Below, piece by piece: positions 47,043 to 55,307 of a stretch of DNA of 64,000 nucleotides. Each line of letters starts with the position of its first letter. Position 1 is the stretch's first letter. Below the pieces are notes generated by a model, which searched no databases, was not told the DNA's origin, and saw only the letters and a list, made by a program, of their open reading frames with translations. This DNA is from Rhizobiales bacterium Ga0077537. GTDB taxonomy: Bacteria > Pseudomonadota > Alphaproteobacteria > Rhizobiales > Hyphomicrobiaceae. The stretch covers positions 682,001 through 746,000 of the forward strand of contig LNEM01000030.1 of the NCBI GenBank assembly GCA_001464955.1, in the 5' to 3' direction. The translations under genes and the position numbers were made by a program.

Positions 47043-47920
47043 GCGGCCGCACCTGCGACGTCGTCGTCATCGGCGCTGGCCCCGCGGGGCTCGCCGCAGC
47101 CTCGGTCGTCGCCGAGGCGGGCCTCACGTGCATCGCTGTCGATCGCATGGGGCCGGGCGGGCAGCTCATGAACCTCGGCCGTCTGCATGGCGTGCCCGAT
47201 ATCGACCCGGACACGACCGGCCCGGATCTTCTCGCGACGCTGTGCGACCGTGCGCTCGCGGCCGGCGTGGAACTTGCCATCGACGAGGTGACGGCGATCG
47301 AGGCGGACGGCGCTCTGGTCGTCGTCGGGCTGGAGGAGCGCATTACGGCAAAGACCGTCGTCATGGCCACGGGCCTGACGGCCGGGTCCACCGGACTGGC
47401 GTCCGAGGCGACCTATGACGGCGCTGGCCTGTCGCACTGCGCCAATTGCGACGGGCCGCTCTATGCCGGAAAGAACGTGGCGGTGGTCGGTGATGACGTC
47501 TGGTCGATCACCGAGGCGCTCGAACTCGCGGACCACGCGGCCCGGGTCACCCTCGTCACCGGCGCCGGCCTGAGCGGCCCTGCGGATCTCCGGGCGGCGC
47601 TCGAAGCGAACGACCGCATCGAGGTCGTCGAAGGCGCCGTCGTTGCGCTCGAAGGCACGGGCCAGCTCGCTGCGATCGTGGTCGAGTTGACCACGGCCGC
47701 TCGCCGCTGCATTCCGGCGGCCGGACTGTTCGTCTATCGCGCGAGGCGTCCGGCCCTCGACCTCCTCCCTGTCCCGTTGCACGACGCGGCAGTCCGCGGA
47801 CTCCATGTCACGGGCGATGCAGGCGCCGTTGGCGAGACGTCCCTTGCGAGAGCCATTGCGGACGGCGAAGCGACGGGCCAAGATGTCATCGCTTGGCTGA
47901 AGGCGCGCACCGGCATGTAA
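47039..47920 (+). CDS. Thioredoxin-reductase-like FAD-dependent oxidoreductase
   Basis: 293 residues. The FAD site GAGPAGLAA is near residue 12, and the redox CxxC is Cys134-Ala-Asn-Cys137 followed by Asp, as in thioredoxin reductases. FAD-closing GDAGAVGETSLARAIADG is present near the end. The usual NADPH loop GGGDSA is replaced by GDDVWS (from residue 151), and the HRR-type phosphate-binding motif is absent, so NADPH use is doubtful. Translationally coupled to the dehydratase; the selenoprotein gene starts 38 bases later. A likely redox partner of that selenoprotein, by inference. Confidence 0.85.
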   Translation: MSGRTCDVVVIGAGPAGLAAASVVAEAGLTCIAVDRMGPGGQLMNLGRLHGVPDIDPDTTGPDLLATLCDRALAAGVELAIDEVTAIEADGALVVVGLEERITAKTVVMATGLTAGSTGLASEATYDGAGLSHCANCDGPLYAGKNVAVVGDDVWSITEALELADHAARVTLVTGAGLSGPADLRAALEANDRIEVVEGAVVALEGTGQLAAIVVELTTAARRCIPAAGLFVYRARRPALDLLPVPLHDAAVRGLHVTGDAGAVGETSLARAIADGEATGQDVIAWLKARTGM

Positions 47921-47958
47921 CGGCCGACCACTCAGCCGGATTCGTTGGAAGGACATCC

Positions 47959-48474
47959 ATGCGCATCGTGAACCCGACCTTCGGGCAATCGCCTGCCGGC
48001 GCCGAAACCTTGAAGTCCGGCGCCGTCGACTGGGCCAAGGACCCGATCCTGCTGTTTTCGAACTCGAAGCCCAACGCCCGCGAGCTGCTCGAGGGCCTCA
48101 AGGGGCGCTTTGCCGGCATCCGCTCGACGGACGGCATCGATTTCGTCTGGAAGCCGTCGGCCAGCCAGCCGGCGAGCGCCGAGCAGATCGACGGCGCCGC
48201 ACGTCGCTACAAGGCGGCGCTTCTCGCGCTGGGGGATTGAGGCTCCTGTTCATCGTGGAGTTTCCACGACAGCATCGAACTCGCAAAGCGCGGCGTGGCG
48301 GCTTACGTCATCGCCACTGAGACGTTCCGGCCGCTCGTCCTGGCGCAGGCCAAGGCCCGCAAGGTCGAACCGCGACTTATCGTCGTGAAGCATCCCGTGG
48401 GCGGCCTCAACGCGGCCGAACTCGAGGATCGCATCGAGACGGCGTGGCAGGCCATCCGGGGCTTCATGAAATAG
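47959..48474 (+). CDS. UGSC family selenoprotein (in-frame TGA read as selenocysteine)
   Basis: 171 residues if the TGA at 48238-48240 is decoded as Sec94; a stop there would give only 93. The N-terminal half includes ILLFSNSKPNARELLEGL, a family motif. Then comes Sec94-Gly-Ser-Cys97, a redox UxxC pair, and the second half continues in frame for 77 codons with normal high-GC codon use (SSWSFHDSIELAKRG, VAAYVIATETFRPLVLAQA, VVKHPVGGL) to a TAG stop. No restart codon with a ribosome site lies near the TGA. This matches the UGSC family known from microbial selenoproteome surveys, where many homologues have Cys instead. A GGAAGGA ribosome site precedes the ATG. Biochemical function unknown, probably a thiol/selenol oxidoreductase. 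Confidence 0.88.
48246..48272 (+). promoter_or_regulatory. Bacterial SECIS-like element in the selenoprotein mRNA
   Basis: A perfect 7-bp stem, TCGTGGA (48253-48259) with TCCACGA (48263-48269), closes a 3-base loop GTT whose first base is G. CTG (48246-48248) and CAG (48270-48272) extend it below a TTCA bulge. The loop starts 19 bases after the TGA. A short stem-loop just downstream of UGA with a G at the start of the apical loop is what SelB recognises in bacteria. The element lies inside the coding sequence, as in other bacterial selenoprotein genes. Confidence 0.8.
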
Positions 48475-48509
48475 GCTCGGGGCTGCCGCGAGGCATGCCG
48501 GCACCGCGC

Positions 48510-48531
48510 CGCACGACCAACGCACGACCAA
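48510..48531. repeat. 11-bp tandem repeat
   Basis: CGCACGACCAA occurs twice head to tail (48510-48520 and 48521-48531) in the gap between the selenoprotein gene and its downstream partner. Likely a small duplication without function, although it lies 30 bases before a ribosome site. Confidence 0.6.
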
Positions 48532-48562
48532 TGCAAGACGACGACCCGACCGGGGAACCGAG

Positions 48563-49606
48563 ATGAACGACAAGATCGAATCCGAGTACGTCGAGGTCGG
48601 CGACATCGACACCGAGGCCTGGAACGAGTTCGCTCAGGCGCAGGGTTGGAGTGACGGCCTGCCCATGATCGCCCCGACCGAGGCGAAGGTGGCGCGCTTC
48701 ACGTCGGCCGTCGTGGCGGACAACGAGACGTTCGCGCCGATCTCGCCGCGCCAGGTGGTGCCGACCCTCCAGAGCCTGGCCGCCAACGCGGTGATGGCGG
48801 GCTGCAAGCCCGAGTACTTCCCCGTCGTCCTCGCGGGCCTGAGGGCGGTGTTGCAGCCGGAATACAATCTCCACGGCACGCTCGCCACGACGCACCCGTG
48901 CGGCCAGCTCATGCTCGTAAGCGGTCCCATCCGCAACGCCGTCGACATCAACTGCGGCTCGAACTGTCTCGGCCAGGGCCGACGCGCCAATGCGGCGATC
49001 GGCAGGGCACTGCAACTCATCCTGCTGAACGTCGGCGGCGCCCGTCCCGGCGACATGGATCGGGCGACGCACGGCTCGCCGGCAAAGTTCGCCTATTGCT
49101 TCGGCGAGAACGAGGAGGCGAGCCCCTTTCCGCCCTACCATGTCCGCAAGGGCTTTGCCGCGAGCGACAGCGTCGTCACTGCCATGGCTGCGGAAGCGCC
49201 GCACAACATCAACGACCACGCCAGCAACACTGGCGAAGGCTTGATCACGACCATCGCCGGGACGATGAGCCAGGTCGGCGCCAACAACGTCTATCTGCAG
49301 GGACCGTGTTTCGTCGTCCTCGGCCCCGAGCATGCCCAGACCATGGCACGCGATGGCTGGACGGCCGAGACCATCCAGGAGGCGCTCTACGAGCGCTCGA
49401 AGGTGCACGTGTCGCGCATCTCGCGCGAGAACCTGGAGAGCTGGGCCGGACAGGATCGCCACCCCGTGGCCGATCACTACTACCCGGCATCGTCACCGCA
49501 GCACATCAACCTCGTGGTGGCGGGCGGGCCGGGCAAGCACTCGCTCTACATCCCGTCGTTCGGGAATACGGCGGCCGCCTCGTCCCGCATCAACCTCCCG
49601 AGGTGA
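48563..49606 (+). CDS. Cysteine-containing protein of unknown function, partner of UGSC selenoprotein
   Basis: 347 residues, no signal peptide. I recognise no named enzyme. The GWSDGLPMIAPTE opening and the HGTLATTHPCGQLMLVSGP segment look like conserved blocks. It has several scattered cysteines (81, 113, 131, 135, 179), with CGSNC at 131-135, an arrangement suited to metal binding or thiol chemistry. It lies 88 bases after the selenoprotein on the same strand and probably belongs to the same operon; from memory, similar proteins accompany UGSC genes. The 3' end overlaps the convergent EAL gene by 17 bases. Confidence 0.75.
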   Translation: MNDKIESEYVEVGDIDTEAWNEFAQAQGWSDGLPMIAPTEAKVARFTSAVVADNETFAPISPRQVVPTLQSLAANAVMAGCKPEYFPVVLAGLRAVLQPEYNLHGTLATTHPCGQLMLVSGPIRNAVDINCGSNCLGQGRRANAAIGRALQLILLNVGGARPGDMDRATHGSPAKFAYCFGENEEASPFPPYHVRKGFAASDSVVTAMAAEAPHNINDHASNTGEGLITTIAGTMSQVGANNVYLQGPCFVVLGPEHAQTMARDGWTAETIQEALYERSKVHVSRISRENLESWAGQDRHPVADHYYPASSPQHINLVVAGGPGKHSLYIPSFGNTAAASSRINLPR

Positions 49607-51383
49607 GCCGCTTCTGGTCGTCGAGTTCGCTGACGAGCAGCGGACGGCCGAAGTAGTAGCCCTGCATATGGCTGATGCCGCACTCCGCGCAGATCCGCGC
49701 GGTTTCCTCGTCGGCGACCCATTCGGCGACCGTGTCGAGGCCGAACGTCTGCGCGAGTTCGACGAGGGTCTTGATGAACACCCGGTTCGTCGGTTCCTCG
49801 AGCAGGTTCTTCACGAACGACCCGTCGATCTTGACCATGTCGACGTCGAGGATCTTCAGGTTCTTGAACGAGGTGTAGCCCGCGCCGAAATCGTCAATGG
49901 CGACGCGGCAGCCGAGCTCCTTCAATGTGTCGACGAAGTTGATCGTCAGATCGAGATCGTGGATGGCTGCGGTCTCGGTGATCTCGATCGTCAGGCGCTC
50001 CGTCAGCGCTCTCCGCCCCCCGGTCAGCCGGTGCAGCATGACGAGCCATTCGTGATCGCTCGCCGTGAGGCCGGACACGTTCACCGACAGGCGAATGTCG
50101 GGGAACTGCTTCAGGACGTCGATCGACAGCTCGAGCGTGCGCCGGTCGATCAGGCGCGACATCCCCAGCTGCTCCGAGATGGCGATGAACTCGCCGGCCG
50201 AGACGATGAGTCCGTCGGGACGGCGCATGCGCAACAGGCATTCGTAGAGTTCGGGCTTTCGTGTCGCCGTGTCGACGATCGGTTGCAGGGCGATCAGCAT
50301 CCGGCCGTCGTCGAGCGCGGCGGTCACCTCCTCGGCGACCGTGATGTTGCGTCGCCGCGCCGTCTCCTGGCCGAGATTGGGCTCGTAGGCCCGATAGGAA
50401 TCGACGCGCCGCGTCTTTGCGGTGTCGAGCGCCTGCAGCGAATGGCTGAGCGCGAGATGCGCCGTGTTGGCGTGATCGGGCAGCAGCACCGCTCCGATCG
50501 AGATGGTGGCCGACAGCGGACAGGCCGACGTCTCGATGGTCGCGTCGCGCACGGCCTTGATGAAGCGCTCGGCCGCGATCCGCATCGCGCCGGGCCCGCA
50601 ATCGTTGAGGATGATGCCGAACTTGTTCGATGAATAGCGCCCGATGGTGTCGCCGCCGCGCAACCGCGAACGGATGATCCGCGCCACCTGCCCGATGACC
50701 TCGTCGCCGACGTCGAAGCCGAACGTTTCATTGATCATGGCGAGGTTGTTCACCGCCGCCATCAGGAACGCGCAGTTCTGGCGCGAGCGCTCCGCCCGGG
50801 TCACGACGGCGCCGAGCGCGTCGGTCAGCCGAATCCGGTTGAGCTGTCCGGTGAGTTCGTCGTGGTCCGAGCGATAGAGCAGGCGCTGCTCTTCGAGATA
50901 GCGCTCGTTGATGACACGTACGATCCCGCGCGCACGGATCGGCCGGCCTTGCTCATCGAACCAGCATCGGCCGTGATCTTCGAGCCAGAGCGAGACATCG
51001 CTCCGCCGTCCTTCCGGCGCGAACCGGTATTGCACGCGATAATGTGCGCCGCGGCTGGCGTCGATCCCCGCTGGATCGGTCACCGCGGCCTGGCGTCTGA
51101 GAACGTGCTCGGGCGCGATCAGGAACAGGAAGCCGGCGCCAGTGGCGATCTCGTCGAGCGATCGCACGCCGAGAACCGCCGTAGCATTGCTCTCCCAGTC
51201 GATCCGGTCCGAAGCGATGTCCCAGAGATAGGCCGTCTCCTGAACCGTGGAGAGGATGCCGACCAGATCGAAGGCGCAACCTTCCACGGGTACGTCGGTC
51301 GCAACCAGATTGGCCGGAAGCCCGCCGGCAAGCGAGACTTCGGTGGAGCGTTCGGCGACGGGCTCGATGTCTGGAGTCGGCAC
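49590..51383 (-). CDS. EAL-domain c-di-GMP phosphodiesterase with degenerate GGDEF domain
   Basis: About 597 residues: PAS-like N-terminus (about 40-170), GGDEF domain, EAL domain. The GGDEF motif is replaced by SSNKF (IGRYSSNKFGIIL), so cyclase activity is unlikely. The EAL domain keeps ExL as YECLLR, and has IEITET, the metal-binding IDDFGAGYTSF, MVKIDGSFV and MQGYYFGRP, so phosphodiesterase activity is expected. The GTG at 51383 with a GGAACGAG ribosome site is chosen; a TTG at 51455 is the alternative. No transmembrane segment is seen. It probably lowers c-di-GMP in response to a PAS signal. Confidence 0.88.
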   Translation of the reverse strand: MPTPDIEPVAERSTEVSLAGGLPANLVATDVPVEGCAFDLVGILSTVQETAYLWDIASDRIDWESNATAVLGVRSLDEIATGAGFLFLIAPEHVLRRQAAVTDPAGIDASRGAHYRVQYRFAPEGRRSDVSLWLEDHGRCWFDEQGRPIRARGIVRVINERYLEEQRLLYRSDHDELTGQLNRIRLTDALGAVVTRAERSRQNCAFLMAAVNNLAMINETFGFDVGDEVIGQVARIIRSRLRGGDTIGRYSSNKFGIILNDCGPGAMRIAAERFIKAVRDATIETSACPLSATISIGAVLLPDHANTAHLALSHSLQALDTAKTRRVDSYRAYEPNLGQETARRRNITVAEEVTAALDDGRMLIALQPIVDTATRKPELYECLLRMRRPDGLIVSAGEFIAISEQLGMSRLIDRRTLELSIDVLKQFPDIRLSVNVSGLTASDHEWLVMLHRLTGGRRALTERLTIEITETAAIHDLDLTINFVDTLKELGCRVAIDDFGAGYTSFKNLKILDVDMVKIDGSFVKNLLEEPTNRVFIKTLVELAQTFGLDTVAEWVADEETARICAECGISHMQGYYFGRPLLVSELDDQKRLTSGG

Positions 51384-51598
51384 AGCTCGTTCCGGTTCTT
51401 GGCTTGACGGGCGATCATGCCACCCGCGGGCGGCTGCGCAGCAACGCACGCGCAATCGAGAAACTTAAGGGCGAGCCATTAACAACCGATAAACCCCTGC
51501 GGCCTGCGCCGGTGGTCGGGTGAGGGCGCAACCCGCAATGAAAAAGGCGCCGCCATCGGGATGGCAGCGCCGGGATGCGTCGTACCGATCGCTGTGGG

Positions 51599-52012
51599 TT
51601 ATTCGCCGCCGAGATTGAGGTCGCGGCGTGCCGTTCGGATGCCGATCAGGGCGCCGGCCACGACATCGATGAGTGAAGCGATCAGGATGAAGAAGAACAC
51701 CGACGACGTCGCCTTCTGCACCAGCAGGAACTCGACGAGACACGCGATGAAGACGAGCATCGAGAGCCCATGATCGACCATCTGCGAACTCGACGTGTAG
51801 GTCGACTTGATGAGCTCGGCGAAGAGCAGCACCATCGTCAGCAGGATGATCAGATCGCCGATCGTGAACACCCAGCGGGCGCCGCTGACCATGGGCACGG
51901 CGAAGAGCTGCCGCGACAGGATCGTCTCGGCTGTGGCGTCGCCGCCGAACAGCACGACCACGTTGTAGACGATGAACGAGATCACCAGCAGCGGAATGAC
52001 CCGAAGCGACAT
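51599..52012 (-). CDS. Four-helix membrane protein of unknown function
   Basis: About 137 residues, about four transmembrane helices (around 4-22, 42-60, 75-92 and 98-120). The pattern resembles phosphate-starvation-inducible PsiE-type small membrane proteins, but the match is weak and I do not assign it. The ATG at 52012 is preferred because the upstream extension lacks hydrophobicity. Its stop is 216 bases from the EAL gene start; both lie on the minus strand. Confidence 0.65.
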   Translation of the reverse strand: MSLRVIPLLVISFIVYNVVVLFGGDATAETILSRQLFAVPMVSGARWVFTIGDLIILLTMVLLFAELIKSTYTSSSQMVDHGLSMLVFIACLVEFLLVQKATSSVFFFILIASLIDVVAGALIGIRTARRDLNLGGE

Positions 52013-52159
52013 GCTATCCCTCCTGATTGGCAGGTCCGGCTGGCCCGCACGCACGGGCCGAGTTCCCCACGGGACCTTGCCAGTGTTCAAACTCTATCGC
52101 GCAATTCGCCGTCACGGCGATGACACAGCTTGAAGAAGGTGTGTTGCCGCTGGCGGGCC

Positions 52160-52351
52160 TCAGTTGGCCTCGGCCTTCGCCACGTCGAGGATCTGCCGCT
52201 TCCGGTACTTGCCCGACTTGAGGTCGATGTGGTGCGGACGGCGCAGGTTGCCCGTCTCCTTGTCCTCGACCACCGTCGGAGACACGAGGGCGTCGGCGGA
52301 GCGACGGAAACCGCGCTTCATGCGCGATACTTTCTTGCGCGGTACGGCCAT
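52160..52351 (-). CDS. rpmF: 50S ribosomal protein L32
   Basis: 63 residues, complete. [18 protein letters not shown] is the standard L32 start. The [19 protein letters not shown] end is typical of alphaproteobacterial L32, which lacks the zinc-binding cysteines seen in many other phyla. An AAGGAG ribosome site precedes the ATG. It stands alone here, without plsX, which follows it in many bacteria. Confidence 0.97.
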   Translation of the reverse strand: MAVPRKKVSRMKRGFRRSADALVSPTVVEDKETGNLRRPHHIDLKSGKYRKRQILDVAKAEAN

Positions 52352-52651
52352 TGAACGACTCCTTAGAGATCTTCGGATCGCTGGCCCGGGGCGCGCCGCG
52401 CAATCACGCTGTCGCGTGGGGGGAGGCTGCGTCTTGCCGGGTCGTGCGATAGGGTTTTACGGCACAGGCGCCGGGGCACGCACGGCGTCCCGGCTCGACA
52501 GAAGCGCCGCTTATAGCTGCAATCCGTGGCGCTGACCAGTCTCTCTGTTGGGGCGCGGAGCATCGATTCGGTCCCATGAGGTATCTGGCCTCGTTCGTCG
52601 GCCCGGTCTAGGTATCACGGTAACGAGAAGCGTCCCGGTCTGGGGGAAGAA
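52352..52651. other. 300-base intergenic region between divergent rpmF and ispA
   Basis: This gap holds the promoters of both rpmF and the prenyl synthase gene. I see no gene, convincing -35/-10 pair, or strong hairpin in it. Confidence 0.4.
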
Positions 52652-53584
52652 ATGGTCGATCGTGTCCCTTCGGTGTTCGAGCAGCGCCTGGCCGAGGCGG
52701 CGCGGCGGGTCGAGGACCGGCTTGAGTTGCACCTCCAGCGCCTCGCAACCGGGCCGGGCTCGGTTCCGGCCCGGCTCCAGGCGGCGATGCGGCATGCGGT
52801 TCTGGCTGGCGGCAAGCGGTTCCGTCCTTTCCTGGTGATTGAGATGGCGCGCCTTTTGGGGGGCGAGACCGCCGTCGCTGAGAGCCTCGACGCGGCGGCC
52901 GCGCTCGAGTGCATCCATGCCTACAGCCTCGTGCACGACGACCTGCCGGCCATGGACAACGACGAATTGCGCCGCGGGCTGCCCACGGTCTGGAAGGCCT
53001 ACGACGAGTGGACGGCGATCCTGGCAGGCGATGCGCTCTTGACCCTCGCCTTCGAGATCCTGTCGGACGAAGCGTCGTCCCTGCCGACATCGACGGCGAT
53101 CGCCCTCGTGCGCGATCTCGCGCGCGCTTCGGGGGCGGCCGGCATGGTCGGCGGACAGGTCCTGGACCTCGAGGCCGAGAAGCGCGGCGAGCCCGCAACA
53201 CCGGACATCTCTCATGTCCGTCGCTTGCAGGGCATGAAGACAGGGGCGCTCATCACCTTTGCCTGCATGGCAGGGGCACGTTGTGCCGGTGGCGACGATC
53301 ACGCCTTGGCCATGGCCCGCCGCTATGGCGATGCGCTCGGTTTTGCCTTCCAGATCTCCGACGACCTGCTCGACGCGACGGGCGAAGCGGAGGCTGTCGG
53401 CAAGGCGGTGGGCAAGGATGCGGACCAGGGTAAGGCGACGCTCGTCGGCCTCTACGGCGTCGATGCCGCCCGCGACCACCTGGCGGCGGCCGTGGACGAG
53501 GCCTGCACCGCGCTGGCCGCCTGTGGCGACAATGCCGGTGTGCTCTCTGACGCGGCCAGATTCATGATCGCCCGAGATCGCTGA
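52652..53584 (+). CDS. ispA: Farnesyl diphosphate synthase (polyprenyl synthetase family)
   Basis: 310 residues. It condenses isopentenyl diphosphate with allylic diphosphates. The first Asp-rich motif is YSLVHDDLPAMDNDELRRG, the second is QISDDLLDATG, and the GGKRFRPFLV segment binds diphosphate. The residues before the first motif fit the bacterial FPP synthase (IspA) type; geranylgeranyl synthase activity cannot be fully excluded. The start GTG/ATG region shows an AAGAAATG context with a GGGG ribosome site. ispG, another isoprenoid gene, lies 1.7 kb downstream. Confidence 0.88.
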   Translation: MVDRVPSVFEQRLAEAARRVEDRLELHLQRLATGPGSVPARLQAAMRHAVLAGGKRFRPFLVIEMARLLGGETAVAESLDAAAALECIHAYSLVHDDLPAMDNDELRRGLPTVWKAYDEWTAILAGDALLTLAFEILSDEASSLPTSTAIALVRDLARASGAAGMVGGQVLDLEAEKRGEPATPDISHVRRLQGMKTGALITFACMAGARCAGGDDHALAMARRYGDALGFAFQISDDLLDATGEAEAVGKAVGKDADQGKATLVGLYGVDAARDHLAAAVDEACTALAACGDNAGVLSDAARFMIARDR

Positions 53585-53705
53585 TCGACGCATGTTCTTC
53601 GTTCGTCTGTGGCCTCGCGGGCACCTTTCCGCGGCGGGCGTCGATTACATTCACTCTCGGCGGCGGCCGTTGCGGCCGTCCGGCTCTCGTAGGGGTCGTC
53701 GTCCG

Positions 53706-55286
53706 ATGGAGTGGCGTATTGTGGGATCGGCTTTCTTGAGCGGCACCGGCAGGGTGCATCGGAAATCTGCGGCGACGCGTCGATCGGTGAAGCTCGGAGC
53801 GGCGTTTGCGGCGGCCTTGGCGTCGGTCCTGACGGTTGCCACGGGACATGCACCCTCGGCGCTTGCACGTGACGCGGGAACGACATCGCGCACAGCCGCC
53901 GACGCTCCGATCCGTCTCGCGCGACGCGATGCCATCGGCACAGCAGACCGGTCGGCGCGCCCGGACGCACGCGCACCGAAAGCTGTCGTGGCGACCCCCT
54001 CGGCGCCCCTCGTCGCCATCGTATCGATCGCCGATCAGCGCCTGGAGGTTTACGGCCCGGGCGGGCAGGTGCTCGCGTCACGGGTGTCGACGGGAAAGCC
54101 GGGTCATTCGACGCCGCCCGGAGTCTTCAGCATTCTCCAGCGCAACCGGTTCCACCGCTCGAACCTCTATTCCAACGCCCCTATGCCGTACATGCAGCGG
54201 CTGACCTGGTCGGGCATCGCGTTGCACGAAGGCCATCTCCCCGGCTATCCGGCATCGCACGGCTGCATTCGCATGCCCGGGAACGTCTCCCGGCAATTGT
54301 GGGCGATGGGGAGTATCGGCATGCGTGTGATCGTATCGCCGGGCCGGACATCGCCCCGCGCGATCGAACATGCATCGTTGCCGTCCCCGGCGACTTATGC
54401 GCAGTCCGAGACGGCCGGAGTGATCCGTGTGGCCTCCACCGCCGACGTTGCGGCTGCGACCCCGACGCTGTCGCCCTACGCGGCGGCGCAAGCGCGTGTC
54501 ACGGCGGCCGTGGAAGCCAAGGTGATCGCGGATCGCGCCGTGAAGCCGGCCCTCGACCGGGCTGCCGACCGGGCCGCCGCGGCGCGCCGATTGTCGGAGG
54601 CACTGCGCGCCTCGGCCGGTATCCTGGCCGATGCCGAGGAGCATCTCGAACTCGAGCGGCTGGCCATGTCCACGGTCCAGACCGAATCCGCCGAAGCCGT
54701 CATGGCCGACCGGATCAGGTCCGCCGAGGCGGGCGCACGCGCCGCCAAGGAAGCCCACGAGGCGCTGGCGGCTGAGGAACGCTCGGTGTCCGATGCGGCG
54801 TTCGCGGCCGCGCGCGATGCGCGCGAAGCGAGCGAGGAGGCCGAGCGCGCAACTCGTGAATTGTCGCTCGCGCGCAAAGGCACGTCGCCGTTGCACATCT
54901 TCGTGTCCCGGAAGACGGGGCAGGTCTACCTGCGGCAGGGCTATCACGATCTCCACCAGGAGCCGGCCGTGATCGGCGACCCGGATCGCCCGCTGGGAAC
55001 GCACGTGTACACTGCAATGGAGACGAGTGGCGACAGCGTGCGGTGGATGGCCGTCTCCCTCCACACTCCGAAGTCCGCCCCGTCGGGACGGCGGCGTGGC
55101 GCCGAAACGACCACCGAGCACCGTTCTGCGTCTTCCGCGGAAGAGGCGCTGGGCCGCCTGCAGCTCTCGGCCGAGGTTCGCACCCTGTTGAGCGAGCGTC
55201 TCTGGCCCGGCGCCTCGTTGACGATCTCCGACTACGGCCTCGGCGAGACCGGCGAGGGCACCGATTTCGTCATCATCACGCGATGA
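53706..55286 (+). CDS. L,D-transpeptidase with coiled-coil and second degenerate YkuD-like domain
   Basis: About 526 residues. A signal anchor lies at about 28-55. The YkuD domain (about 103-210) has the catalytic HEGHLPGYPASHGCIRMP segment with Cys187, His174 and the SHGC motif intact, so it should cross-link peptidoglycan or attach lipoproteins. An Ala/Glu-rich coiled coil follows (about 290-420). The C-terminal part (PLHIFVSRKTGQVYLRQG, GDPDRPLGTHVYTAM) resembles the start of a second YkuD domain but lacks the SHGC motif, and ends in FVIITR. The start could also be an upstream ATG at 53592. Confidence 0.8.
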   Translation: MEWRIVGSAFLSGTGRVHRKSAATRRSVKLGAAFAAALASVLTVATGHAPSALARDAGTTSRTAADAPIRLARRDAIGTADRSARPDARAPKAVVATPSAPLVAIVSIADQRLEVYGPGGQVLASRVSTGKPGHSTPPGVFSILQRNRFHRSNLYSNAPMPYMQRLTWSGIALHEGHLPGYPASHGCIRMPGNVSRQLWAMGSIGMRVIVSPGRTSPRAIEHASLPSPATYAQSETAGVIRVASTADVAAATPTLSPYAAAQARVTAAVEAKVIADRAVKPALDRAADRAAAARRLSEALRASAGILADAEEHLELERLAMSTVQTESAEAVMADRIRSAEAGARAAKEAHEALAAEERSVSDAAFAAARDAREASEEAERATRELSLARKGTSPLHIFVSRKTGQVYLRQGYHDLHQEPAVIGDPDRPLGTHVYTAMETSGDSVRWMAVSLHTPKSAPSGRRRGAETTTEHRSASSAEEALGRLQLSAEVRTLLSERLWPGASLTISDYGLGETGEGTDFVIITR

Positions 55287-55307
55287 GGCGACGCAAGAGC
55301 GCGCGGG

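Noticed and set aside
48238-48240. TGA as a nonsense mutation or true stop making the gene a pseudogene
   Set aside because: The frame stays open for 77 codons with normal codon use, restores a known U-G-S-C motif, and a SECIS-like hairpin follows. A random nonsense mutation at exactly this codon is much less likely.
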